Of a stretch of 64,000 bases of DNA, positions 50,368 to 62,664 are shown one piece after another. Position 1 is the stretch's first letter. Every line of letters begins with the position of its first letter. The position numbers and the translations under genes were made by a program. The notes beneath the pieces were generated by a model. The model was not told the DNA's origin. It saw only the letters and a program-made list of their open reading frames with translations, and made no database searches. Source of the stretch: Nymphaea colorata (lineage: Eukaryota > Streptophyta > Magnoliopsida > Nymphaeales > Nymphaeaceae); assembly GCF_008831285.2 (NCBI RefSeq), contig NC_045141.1:23207742-23271741 (forward strand), written 5' to 3'.

Positions 50368-52662
50368 GCCATCAATTATGTTCAGCTGGATGTTGGCTGA
50401 TTTATAAATCATCTGAGACACAAATTCGACTTTTTACAAATTTAAAACAATCTAAATTAGTTGATTTTATATACTTGCAAAGCTCAATTCGTGAGCTAGA
50501 TTTTGACAATTTTTTCCTGTTCTTGTAAATTTTGACCTTCCAGGTTCCTCCATGAAATCAAATTTCAAAAGAACAACTAAATTCTGCCAAACTGCCAGGA
50601 GAACCGTAAATAGGTTAAACCTATAATTGTGCTTCAAAATTTTCCATTTATGTAGCCCAAGGATATCGAAACGAAAGAGTACATTACTTGCAGAAGACAT
50701 AATCATCAAAAAGGAAACTTCACCAAGGAAGAAACGAAAACATAGCAAGCCTAAGAAAATGAATTAAAGATGTAAGTCGACACTCACTGATTCATGATCT
50801 CAAAAAATAGGCTCGGAAGTCTGATCTAAGCATCTTTACATGCAGAATGGGAGTCAAAAAAGGTTCCGTTAGTACGCCGACCTGTTTATCTGAACACCTA
50901 TTCTTTTCCAAATAAGTTCAAAAGATTAAACACGTAATGCAGACGACAAGATTAAACACGTAATGCCATTGAGAAACATTTCTTTTGTCGAATATTGTGG
51001 AACCGAAGATTTTTCAAAAGCTAACCAATGGCAATACCCCAAAATCTCAGCATTGTGAAATGCCAGTTGACAGAAGGAAGGAAGGACTAGTGGCGCATCA
51101 TGGTAAAGAAAATGAGGACTATACATAAGGTTCACAAGCGCATCCACACCACAGCAGATTTATAAGTTGATCATAGAGCTTATCATACTGGCAGTTATTC
51201 ATAAAAAATAAGAACATATAGTCGGGAGAATATAATTACACTACATATGCAGTTACGTTTTAGCAATAAATTTTGTAAATGTTTGCTGGAAAAAATCGTA
51301 CCATAATCTTCACAGTCCAAAACTTAGAAATCCATTTTTACAAACACTTATCTAGGAGCGTTTTGTCACGTCAACGGCCAACAATCTAAAATTTCTCGTG
51401 TTGTAACCCATAAAAAATTTTATCCGATCTTGGTTGACTCAACAGGATAGGAGACTCTCCATATCATTCGTAAGTGCGTACAGGAAAATTTTTTAGGTGC
51501 TAATCATGAGGTAGACAGCCAGAAGGTGCGCTCATAGGATGCGTCTGTAGGTGTAGATGGGGCCAATACCGCAATACGTATTAAACCTAACTAGGTGCAA
51601 ACCTTGTGCTAAAACTAAAATGTTTGAAATGGATTAGGCATGCTCGATGGTCATTTGGAAGAACTTAACAATAGATATAAGTGCTTATTTTATATAGTGG
51701 ACGATGATGCCCAATGAGTCTTATAACTTCTGAGACCTCTGCTCTATCGATGGCTGGGGCAAACCACTGACTTCAAGAGTCAACGACTCAACCGCTCACT
51801 AGGGCTACGCGGCCTTTTTTTATGGATATTTTCATTTTTCTTCGGAAGCAGTTTGTCTTTTCGAAAACTGTTCTTTCACCTTTATTCATTTGGCATTGGG
51901 TACTCAATCTCTTTCGCAGCTTCTGCGCACAAATTAGTGACAGTCGAAGGTATAAGCAGGTCTCCCTTCAATTAAAAGGAGTAAAGTAAAGATGAAAGTG
52001 TATTACTGACATGGTCTTCGCCATGAGCCGGTCTCCCTTCAATTAAAAGGAGTACGTATGAGACTTGAGAGTTTTAACGTGGCAAAAGGAGAAGGAACAA
52101 CTCATAGTGTGTAAATTTGGCTACAGTTTTATCGAAAGGTGGGACATTGGCGCAATGTAGTTGTAGGATCGTACTATAGGAATTAGGAACTATGAGGGAT
52201 TTAAAACAGCATCGTTCATAGGCATTCCGCTATTTAGATAACTGGAACCGGAAGATAAATAAATAGCAATAAGTACATAAATAGATACGCTATATCTATG
52301 CCTCTATATCACGAGGACGCTCGGGATAACTATCCGTAACTTGACAACGTTTGGCAATCCCCTTCTTTTATCAAGAGGACCAATGCACATGAGCAAGTAA
52401 AAAAAAACGATTACCAAAGGCTAAAAATTGCCTTGCCAGATTCGTGAGAAATAACCACTCAGAAGAAACCTGTAGTATAAGATACGGAAGGAGGAAAAAT
52501 AACGGAAACACGATGAACAAAAAAGCATTTTGTTGATATAGTAAGAGATAAACATAGGCACTGCACTCAAGTGCATGCCTAAGTACGTGCGAGTTTCCTT
52601 TGCAAAGCAACGACGAAAGCCACGGAAAAAAAAGTTAAGATTACCGTGCTTGCATGCATGTT
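50368..52662. other. Intergenic region, right part
   Basis: No gene was recognised. It holds two short direct repeats: a 19-bp AAGATTAAACACGTAATGC repeat at 50922-50940 and 50949-50967, and a 25-bp repeat at 51959-51983 and 52030-52054. Its right end should include the 3'UTR of the fibrillin gene. Confidence 0.55.
51959..52054. repeat. 25-bp direct repeats 71 bp apart
   Basis: GGTCTCCCTTCAATTAAAAG followed by GAGTA occurs identically at 51959-51983 and 52030-52054. The flanks differ, so this is not a longer recent duplication. Confidence 0.95.
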
Positions 52663-55600
52663 TCATTCTTTCCAGCTATAAGGAGCACGGTCAACAACCA
52701 AATAATCTCCCCGAATATCCTTGGCAACGCGGATCATGTCGTCTAGATAGATAGATTCAAACCTAAGTGTATAAGATGGTTCGTTAGTCTATTCTAGCTT
52801 GTCATTCGGACAGTGGCAAATTAATAAAAAATAAAAAATAAGAAAAGAGCAGGAAATTTAAGAGAGGGAGAGAGTCACACCATCCTTGTCCAAAAGGGGG
52901 CAAAGGAAGCTCCCAGCCTGAACCTCGCAAAACGGCACTTGTGAATCTGCAAAATGCCTTTATCAGTGGAGAAGTCTCGGCAAACAATTTGAACAATTGA
53001 GAAAGCTGAAAAGGCTCTTCCTTTTCCTTCCAATGATGACCCTATGGAGACTCCTTTGTTGTACCCCACATGATGCTCATTCCTGATAGTCAGCACTTAA
53101 AAGCCAAGTTTAGCTCACCTGTATATTTCAATGGGCTGGGCACGACGAACAAGGGCTCTCAGACTCTCATAGGCTTACCATATGCTTCTATCATATGTAG
53201 AGCACCTTAGATTTTTTTAGAATTTAGCTATCCAGAATGGGCATTCTGGTGGCTCCCGTACCAATTCGGTTTTCCTTAAATTTAAGTTTGAAATTTTCAA
53301 ACATAAGTGGATGGAAAAAGGAAATTGTAGTTTTTGTTGTGTACATCGAATTTTCAAATTTGATTGACATATCCGATTTTTGTCAGATGTTATTTTATAG
53401 TTTTGGATATTCTAAATCTATCAACCCAATTGGATTTTGAGAAAAGTTTTGCAAAAAACAGTTACCGGCCACCACGAGGTTAGATTTTTGGTGTATGCCA
53501 TATCTGAAATCCTTGTATCTTGCTTATTTATCCATATATAAAACTCCGTATGCTATATATAATTAACGTATTAAATTACAAAGTAGGTCAACCACTAAAT
53601 ATTTCCTGCTGGCTCTTCAAATTATTTACAAAAGCATATTGCTAAAATTCAAACGTAAATTAATGCAATTTCAAAGATCTAACAAATAATTATGATCTAC
53701 GACAAACAAAAAGCACAAAAACATTTATTTTTCGGATAGTTGAACAGAGAACCCTGTTCCGCATCAACAGACATAAACTAGAAGCGCAAAAACAATTTTC
53801 ACAAAATTTTACAGGGAGGAAAACGTTACATCTTTTAGAATCAAAGCCTTTATAAAGGGCTATCTGATAAACCAATAAAGTAGCTTACCACACAACCGGT
53901 TGTTAAAAGGCAGAGAAATCTTATTCTGGATAACACAAAAAAAATAGCAGAGAATTTATTCGATTCCGAAATGGAAAAGCCTAAAAGCCTGCAACTGCAA
54001 GCTAAATATTTGCTACGCTGCAAGTAAGCCACACCTCATAAGTGATAAGCCAGTGCAAGGGACTAAACTGGCAAGGCGACGTGCTCCGTGGGCCCCGTGT
54101 GTCATACGGGGTGATGATGTGGCATTAAGCCCACACAAGACAGTAAGGCATGTTTGTTTCCTCTCACGACTGAAAGAAAAGTTTTTTTTTTTTTTTAATA
54201 ACTTCAAATACATGGGGGTTGTTCGTGGAACATACCACTATGAACTCCACTATAAAATATTACTTTCAATAAATAAATTTGGATGGACCTGAGCCCAATT
54301 ATAAGGGTCAGCTTTAAACTGCTCAAGGCTAATTGAAAATTTATTAAATATACATTTAGTGTCCTATGAACCAAAAAAAAAAAAAAACTATCCCCTTGCC
54401 CCAAAGGAACCTTTTTGAAATAATTGTGAACGCTGAACAGGCACTGTGGATGCTGAACATTTTATGTAAAAGTCCGTAATGAATCAGCAGATTGGCATTC
54501 AGCAAAGCAGTTGTGAATTGGCAAAAAAATATTTAAAATTTATTTTTAAAAGTACAAAATGAGAAAATTGTTAAAATATTTAAAAAATTGGCACGTTAAA
54601 TCAGCTACCGATCTAATCAATTCAGCTGTCCACGAATTCGATTCGAACTGATAACACTATATCATCCCCTCTAAATACATAGAGGATCAGATCTAAATCA
54701 AGGTCGGTACAGGGCCAACTTAGCTTCACCACCAGATCTCCGGCCAAACTACGCCTCGATCTTCGTCGGGTAACAAGCGAGCCCACAAAAGACCCCGGAC
54801 GACCGCCACCGGCGACGTCTCACTCCGCCACCGGCGACGTCTCACTCCGCCACCAAACAACACGCTCCAAATAAATAATCAGCCTTCTACAATAATATCA
54901 GGATGTTTGGATTCTGCAATGTCCAAAAAACAATCAACATTTTACCACTGTAGACTGTAGTACACTCCAGCGTCATTAATAGCGTGACTAATATCAACGA
55001 GTAACATCGTCTACACATCATATCCGCCCCTCAATTGGCCGAATCAACCAAATCAGAATAAATTTGGCCAATTAATTCGTCTCCTTTATAATCATCTAAT
55101 AGCGCAAGTCGTTTTAATTGTTCAACTAGACCAAATCGGTGTTTACAAAGATTATACACTCTAGTTAAGCATGGCCACTATGAGTCTACATTTTCACAAA
55201 AAACATATCAGTGCTTTCTCAATTCTCATGGCATGAAAAAAAAATTGTGAGGCGGAAAAGCTCAAATCCATCATTTTCAAATCTAAGTAACATTTACACA
55301 TAAAAGAGCTTGGACTTTCTGTATTCCCAAATTTTCACACACAGATTTAATTTTATAAAAAAATATACACAAAACCAAGAAATTATGTTTACATATATTA
55401 AACTCTAGTATACACGATATTGTCACTATTTTTCCTAATTACCAAGCCTTAGGCTCAGGCGCCAAAATAATAAGGTTGAGACTTGAGATATCTCCCAATT
55501 CTTCTATAGAAAAGGTTATCTATATTAAAAATGTCAAAACTCGTTAATTTTATCAACGGTTCTACGTGATCTAATGTCCTAAAACGCTTTTTTATTGTTT

Positions 55601-56390
55601 TTCTTCTTAAGTTCATATATATGTCCTACGATTTATCCATTGGACGGAATTTTGGAGGGAAACAGATCTTTTACTCGCAGGATAATTCCACTTCATCAAA
55701 CATATTCTGATAATGGGGTATGCGACGCTCAAGCCAGACAAGAAGCGTAGCAGGAGCCGTCTCCTGATGGGAAGAGACAGTAGAAGTTCCCACTTCCGAT
55801 ACGCAACGCACAGAGAGGACGACCAGAATCGAAGTGTGGGAAACCGACCTGAAATTCACCCTCTGTGGAGACGCGATCTGGATGCCGGAGCGGACGAAGA
55901 AGACTCCCGACGGAGGAAACGTGATGACATTGTTGAGACTGCGGCCCTCGACGTCGATCACCTGCAGGACGTCGCCGGCGAGTGTCCCGAACAGGCGAGC
56001 GTTTCGGATGATGAACAGCTGCTCCTTCTCCGTCGTCCACAGCATCCTCCACGTTCCGGAGAGCGACGGCCCCGTCGTCACCGTGTCCTTCCCCTCGTCG
56101 CCGAGGGCGTCAATCGCCCGGACGATCTGCGCCCTCTTCGACTCGTCGCCGATCGTCCGGATCCCCCTCTCCTGGTCGGCAATCAGGCCCAGCAGATCGT
56201 CCCGGGCAAGTCGGGAAGACTCGCGGACGCTCGCGGCGATCGACTTGCTTGTGGAATTAGGGCGTCCGCATCTCCCTTTGACGATTCTAGAGGCGTCCAG
56301 ATTTCTTGTTACGGGGATTCTGCGAGAGCTAGAAAAAATAAGAGAGGACGGAGGACATGGGGAAGACGAATGCAGGAAGAGAGCTTCCAT
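52663..56390 (-). CDS. Plastid fibrillin / plastid-lipid-associated protein (PAP)
   Basis: Chloroplast lipid-associated structural protein of plastoglobules or thylakoids. Exons 56390-55849, 52946-52881 and 52762-52663 are in phase and give 235 aa. The first 60 or so residues are Ser/Arg-rich with few acids, as in a transit peptide. The PAP domain covers about residues 66-232 with blocks SGTWRMLWTTEKEQLFIIR, GDVLQVIDVEGRSLNNVITFPP, IASPQRVNFRFTSAVLRG and WELPLPPFGQGWFESIYLDD, then a KDIRGDYLVVDRAP ending. From memory it is closest to the short single-domain group that includes FBN6; I am not sure enough to name it. An in-frame ATG at 56540 would add 50 residues unlike a transit peptide, so 56390 is preferred. 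Intron 1 is 2.9 kb and holds a GC-rich repeat patch. Confidence 0.93.
54660..54860. repeat. GC-rich patch with 22-bp tandem repeat in fibrillin intron 1
   Basis: Unit GCCACCGGCGACGTCTCACT plus CC occurs at 54805-54826 and 54827-54848, with a third partial copy to 54854. The surrounding 200 bp (GATCTCCGGCC, CTTCGTCGGG, CCCCGGACGACC) is far more GC-rich than the rest of the intron, suggesting inserted foreign or element-derived DNA. Confidence 0.7.
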
Positions 56391-57318
56391 GGAAATCAGA
56401 AACTCGCAGTAGGAAACAGAAATAAAGACAAGGAAGAAGAAGGAGGAGGAGGAGGAAATATTCCGGAAAATTGTGAATAAATAAAATTTACATTTTTCAG
56501 TGATGTGTGTGGCTCCCCTTATGTTTCCGTTGGATTTCATAAGGAGCGAATATTGAAATATTAGAAAAATAAGTGGCGGGAAATGGGTCAGTTGGGACGG
56601 AAGTTTGGCTTTTTTCCAATTCAGTCCCGCCTAATTAGTAAAATTCTTTTCCAACCATAGTTTTTTTTTTTATTAACTTTCTCAAAGATTGATTGAAAGG
56701 AGGACCATGCTAATCTTGCCTTTATCGTTTCAATTTGTCACATCTTTTCAAGGGACAAAACTGAAGCGGGAGAGGCACGCCATCAATTTAAAAATTTCTT
56801 GATATTTTTTTATTATGACAAGAAGAGGAGGAGCCAAATCTCATTCAATTCTTCATATTTTCAAAAGTTGTTTGGCACCAATAACAAGCAGTAATAAGTT
56901 GTTACTGTTCAATAAAAACTATTTTAAAATAGAAATAGATTCATGAAACTTTATAACATAATGGTTTTTGAAACAAAAAATAAAAAGTAAAATAAAACCT
57001 CCCAATAAAAATGAAAGTAAAATAAAAATGTTTATACCTTATAGGGCGTAATGTTAAAGGGCGTAATATGGAAAAGCGGCTCCCAAAAGAACCGCAATTA
57101 GAGGTCAGGCTGTCGAAGAAACCGGTTTCATATTTTGTCTTGTTACAACCGACTGACGGCAGGAAACAGAGCCAGCAAGAGGGACAAAGAGAGTAGTGTT
57201 GATTTCTGAACCTCGTTTCAGTCTGCCTTTAATCTTCGTCTTACCATCATCGGTGGAAGAAGAAGGATTAAGGTCAAGGGAAAAGGGACGAGAGGAAGAG
57301 GGAAGGGGAAGATTCAGG
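56391..57318. promoter_or_regulatory. Divergent promoter region between fibrillin and remorin
   Basis: The two start codons are 928 bp apart and point away from each other, so this interval must hold both leaders and at least the core promoters. The DNA is AT-rich in the middle with purine-rich ends. No specific control site is claimed. Confidence 0.6.
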
Positions 57319-60207
57319 ATGGCTGGAGAAGAAGAAGAAGAAGAAGAAAAGATTGCAGCCTTCAATCTCGTCAAGAAATCAGATACGTGCGAGAGATGTG
57401 ACGGGTCGACCGCAGCTTGGCTCATGGAGAACGCCCCTGCCTCTCCATCTCCCATCTGTAGTCCTAGCCGCTTATCTTGCTCGAGCCCAAGGGAGCTCCT
57501 CCTCCCTCGGGCTTCAACCGAGCTTCCTGTTCTTTCATGCCGAAGGAGCCAGGTTGGGAACTCTCAAACACTTATTGGATTGTTCGGTTGCCTTCTTCCT
57601 AGGAGATTATTGTGTTTCTGCTTTGGTTGGCTAGAACTCTGGTTAGTTGTCCATGGTTGCTTGGTCAGTGACGGTAAGCTTTTGTAAGATGGTCAATCTG
57701 TTGTCCGTTTCTTGTTCTTTTTGTTGTTCTTTTTTCTTTCCATATTTTATTTTTTCTTTTCATTTAATCAATTTTTTTTCTTAACGATGCAAACGCCTTC
57801 TGATAATCTGATGGGTGCTCAAGATTTTCATATTCTTTGACGCGATGGTTAGTTTCGCGTTTGGCTGTTTCGCTTGTGGGTTTTCTTGTTCTTCAAGTTG
57901 TAGTTTGTGAAAGGGAAGCAGAATTGTACTTCTGGCAGTTTTGTGTTCTGGAATTTGTTTATTTGGATAACGTGGGTCCCTTTGGTTTAAAAAGTACTCC
58001 GGTTCTAAAGGTCTCTGTTGTTCTGTCCCTGAAATTTCTAACTTCTATTTGTGATTTGTTCCGATAGTTTAGTTTCCCTTTCAAATTCTTTCTTGCTGTT
58101 ATATTTCTGCATTCTCTACTTCTTACCAGTTCGGTTTGGAGAAAGGGACGCCCGAATATTTTCCTGTGGTAGGTGTTCAAAATTCAGGATGGTCCATTTT
58201 CAGTTAGACGATGGTCAAGTTCGTAAGATTTCTGAAGTTTCTGAATGTTCCAAGAGACATTGTCGTCCTTAGGATTTCAGGCACCTGAACTTTTGGTTTG
58301 TACGACTTTCTTGATTACTAGAGAAATTCAATTCTTCTTCAACTGCAAATTTTTGGGTTATTTGTTGTGATTTTTTTAACTCTATAGGCTAGTTCAAGTA
58401 TCCCTCTAGTTCAGGCTCCATTGCTTGTAAATTGTACATCAAAATGCATCACTGAAGGAAACTAACAATGGTTCATGTCACGTGATGAACAAGAAGAACG
58501 GTAGAACCAATTTAAGTATTGGGTTTTCTTCATCTTCCATATTCAAGTTCTATATGGTCGAACGGTAGAACCAACGGAATTTTTTTTCCCTCAAGAACAA
58601 AGTTTGTTTTCTGCAGTTAGCTTCATTGATTCCCTGCAGTTTAGTTTCTGACGATGTCTTACCTATACATTTGCTACTTTTCATTCATTATTGTTAAATA
58701 CGCAGAGCACCTGTGTTACATCAGACAATAACGGGTCACAAAATGATAAAACAGGAGCAGGGAAAGAGAAGAGACGGTTTTCTTTCTCTAGATGCTCTTA
58801 CCAGCACAAGCTGCGGCATTACGGTTTCTACCCGAAGAAGTTTATAGGAAGAAATGTCATAGATCGAGCAGGTCTCTCTCTTTCTCCTCTCTCTTTCTCT
58901 CCCCTAAATCATGGTATGAAGAGCCTAATTATTGTTGCTTTATTACTCATCAATTGCCTAATTGACATTGTCTGGTAACTTTTTGTCCATAGTTGCTTCT
59001 GAAGTCAAACCAGGCCGCCATGCAAATCCTTTACCTATCCGAACAAGAGGAGTGACTTTCTGCAATGAATTTGATATCAATTCTTCAGCAGATAACCGGT
59101 CAAGAGATTCCAATGTTGATAGTGAATCGCAGGATATGAGCTTGTCTCCTACTAGTGAAGAGCAAAGGGACATTCCAAGGGTTTCTTTTGCATCTGAGCT
59201 CACTGGTTTGATCTGTTTCCCTGTTATGTGATCTTAAGTCGCCATTAGGATTTATTTGGTAAACCAAAAAAGTCTGTTTTCTCTTCTTTGGCACATATTC
59301 AAGCCAAATTTTTTTTATTTTCTGGCGCTGCACTTAAACTTGCAGAAAGAATCCTCCTGATTTTTGCAAAACTTGTCAGGCTATTTATTGGTTTTCTTCA
59401 ATTTTGTGTTTCTTTACGCGTTCAATAAGGTTAAAATTTATTCCCACTGGGGATCTGTAAGATAATTAATTATACCCATAAAAAGTCATTTATCTTGTCC
59501 GTTGTTGACAGAGTCTCACATCATGCAGTTTCTGAAGGAGGGTATTTGGATAGCGGTGGAAGTACATTTGAGAGCTCAAGGAATGAAAGTCTAGTAGACG
59601 GCGACGGTGATTTTCCTTCCCCATGCAGCAAACGTCATGGGAGATGCTTTCCACATTCTGCTCTAAACAGTGAAAAGAAGGACTCGGCTGACAAGCTTAA
59701 CGTATGGAAGCAAGCACAGACTGAAAAGCTTGTTACTAGGTACTCTCTCTCTCTCTCTCTCTCTCTCCCTGTCCCCTCTTGTGAGGCGGATGTAACTCAT
59801 ACTTTTACAGTTTAAGGAAGAAGGAAGGTGCCATCAATGCATGGGAAGCTGAGCAGACCAACAAAGCCAGAACCCACATGACGCAAATTGAGGTAGTTAC
59901 TTTAGAAATATACAAATTTAGGAGGCACTGAGCATAATTCTGCACCCTTACGGATTGCAGATGTTGGAAGGGGATGTCTATTATTGTACTGATTCCTTGC
60001 GGTGGCTGAATGCAGAATAAATTGGAAAAGAAAAGGTTGAAGTCATTCACAAAGATGCAGAAGATCATCAGCAATGTCCAAAAGAAGGCCGAGGAGAAAA
60101 AGGTCAAAGAGAGGAGAATCTGCTTGAGGAAGATCTCGAAGCTCAACACTGTGTCTACGAAGTTCAGTGCTTCTCGCAAGCTTCCATGGCTGCTCTTGTT
60201 TTTCTGA
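57319..60207 (+). CDS. Remorin family protein
   Basis: Plant-specific plasma-membrane nanodomain protein. Exons 57319-57552, 58706-58871, 58993-59205, 59514-59739, 59811-59892 and 60016-60207 give 370 aa, all in phase. The C-terminal remorin domain (about residues 262-365) is a coiled coil: KLNVWKQAQTEKLV, INAWEAEQTNKARTHMTQIE, NKLEKKRLKSFTKMQKIIS, QKKAEEKKVKER. The N-terminal two thirds is Ser-rich and disordered, opening with an acidic Glu run. The protein ends KLPWLLLFF without the C-terminal Cys used for S-acylation in many remorins, though the end is hydrophobic. Exon 1 is the least certain part: it is supported by phase and an open frame, not by family similarity. Intron 1 (57553-58705) shows nothing recognisable. 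Confidence 0.85.
59743..59767. repeat. (CT)n tract in remorin intron 4
   Basis: A CT repeat begins right after the exon 4 donor (GT at 59740-59741) in a 71-bp intron. Confidence 0.9.
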
Positions 60208-62424
60208 TTTCTCTTCGAAATGATCATACGGTACACTGGAGATTGCAAGTATGAGCTGACTACTTTGCTGATGAAAGAAATAATTGTTGAGATTCTTGAG
60301 ATTTGGAGTTCCCATTTTCTTCAAAGAGAAACAAAATGTTCTGCTGCCTTGTTCTGAGCATGTTTTGCTAAGACAAGGGACATTTGCACTTGCCTCACCC
60401 CGATGATCGCCCCTTTTCGCAAGGACCGGAGCTAAGTAAAAATGCATTATTTCGTCAACTGAATTTACAAAAGCATATTTTTTTTTTCATCAGCTTTTCT
60501 TCAAATTTGATGTCTAAAATGGCGTGTCCATTTGACAGATCAATAACTTTATGTTGGTCCGATGATTCAGTAACCCATTCTCACATGGATAAACAAAAAC
60601 CAAGATTCGAGTTCTTCAACGTGAAAAAAATCAAGTGTGACAATATCCTGTGGCTAAGAGCCTAAAATCTTGAATTTCTTGAATTTGAGATAAAATCTTC
60701 CCTCTTCCCCGCTGATTTTAGATCAGACCTGTTGATTATCAAATGGCATCTAAAGTGTGGATTTCAAGTCTGACCTGAACTTCCTAATGAGGTATACATT
60801 GTTGTTATGATCTCTTTCCACATAAGCAAAACACTGCGGACACCAAAGCCATGGACTTAAGATCCTTGGCTCTCAAACACACCCTAAGCATACATGTTTA
60901 ACCTTAGACTTGTATGCCTATATGCTGAATTTACAAGCAAAATAGAGTCCATAAAGATTATATTACGACCCTATCAAATTTTAGGTGTAAGATAATTTTT
61001 CTTGTTACTTGAACATAATAGCAAAAAGGAGTTTATAGTTGACTACTTCACGTTCTTACTGCCTATTCTTGGATCCAAATCAGTTTTTACTTTAAATTCA
61101 TTGGTTGGAGAATCTCGCTTTAGCCAGCCGGCGCTTGTTAAAAGAGGTCCCGGAAATGAATCGCTTGACCGGCAAATGTACCGAAAAAGCACTGGCCTGT
61201 AACACCTTTGGTCATTAAAATGGCTGGCATGTAGTATCTGCTGTCATAACTCTGCGCCTAAATGTCTCATTATTTACTAATGTTTGGTCCAGATTAGTTC
61301 CAATTGATTGAGTGACAATTTCTTAATGTATAAATGCACTCTTATACATTTCACATCCCGGAACACATCTAGCCATATTCGTTTCTAAAATCGATTACCA
61401 TAGAACAGATTATCAATTTAGAACCGTTGGAGCAAAAACAGTGCAATGGCATTCTATGCTGCAGCCATAAAACATAAAGGATGTGAAACTGCACAATGAC
61501 TTTCAAGTACTGAATTCCTACGTTATCGCGATCCAGCCTCTAAACAAATTGCCGGCACCCAATTTTTTGAGGAATCATCAAATGTGTCGATCGTGAAATA
61601 GTTGGACTCCCTCCCCGCTAAACCTTTTCCCATAATTAAGGGTGATGTCAGGCGAATTTGAAGAAGAAAAGATTTCCAAAAAAAAACCCATGCACCACGT
61701 ATACGACAGACTCGAAGATTCTGTAATTTGAGAAGAGTAAATCATCAGTTAGGGAACGGAAGAATGAGATTGTCATTGACTATACTAAAAATATTTATGT
61801 TGGATTTTAGCAAACTTTAACCATTAAAAAGCATATTACAAATCTAAGTGACGTTTTAAGTAATATATACTTATTATTATGTTTTCTATTACAACATTTT
61901 ATATGACAATGATACAATCTTTTCGTAAGCCAATTAATCATGATTCAAGCGATTGATTGGTCAAACAAATTCAAATTGCGAGTTTGCCAGACTTTATTTC
62001 GGAATAGTCACGATTTATTGAATTGTGCATCCTCCAAGAAGTTTCTGAATACGGGTTTAGCAATTTTCTTCCAAGCTTCATTCCCAATAAATAGCATCTT
62101 CTCCCATAGTTTTGTGATTAGGTATTGTTTTCTCCTCCATCTCTCTTCTGGGAATAAGAAGAGATTATTCAGGCGCTCTTCAAGACCAAAAATACAGGCA
62201 GGCAAATGAGATAGCGACCCAAAAATACCTTAACAAAATAAACGTAGCATAAAGCATTTTTAGAGTGGCAATAATCTTACAACACAAGGCAGCCACTTCC
62301 GCTAAAATCCAAGAGATTCGGGATTTCCCAAGTCGTCTGAAATGTAAGCTCAGAGACATTGTCTGCATTTTTGCAGCCTATAAAGCACATACTTTTCAAA
62401 TTTACCATAATATATACGACTTAG

Positions 62425-62482
<58 letters not shown>

Positions 62483-62664
62483 AGAGAGAAAGAGAGAGAG
62501 AGAGCTTGCAATTTATCTATGACATTGACACTTTTCATTGATTAAGAAAACAATTGGGATGCAAGAGGTAAAATCGCTTGGAATACTCACAGATGACACC
62601 TAGAACTAGATACACCTGCCAAAAAATAACCAATTAAATGTATATATACACATTTAAAACAAAA
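60208..62664. other. Convergent intergenic region between remorin and NOT1
   Basis: Both neighbouring genes end here, so it contains two 3'UTRs. No gene was recognised. There is a long AT microsatellite at 62427-62480 followed by a GA tract to about 62504. Confidence 0.6.
62427..62504. repeat. (AT)n(GA)n compound microsatellite
   Basis: About 27 AT units followed by a GA-rich tract, about 160 bp downstream of the NOT1 stop codon. Confidence 0.95.

Noticed and set aside
56391-56540. 50-residue N-terminal extension of the fibrillin
   Set aside because: It is in frame but hydrophobic and unlike a transit peptide; the downstream Met gives a normal plastid-targeting start.
57105-57455. Minus-strand 116-codon frame antisense to remorin exon 1
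   Set aside because: It looks protein-like (Ser-rich) but is the mirror of the Glu- and Ser-coding exon 1. It has no partner exons, and the plus-strand exon fits the remorin phase.
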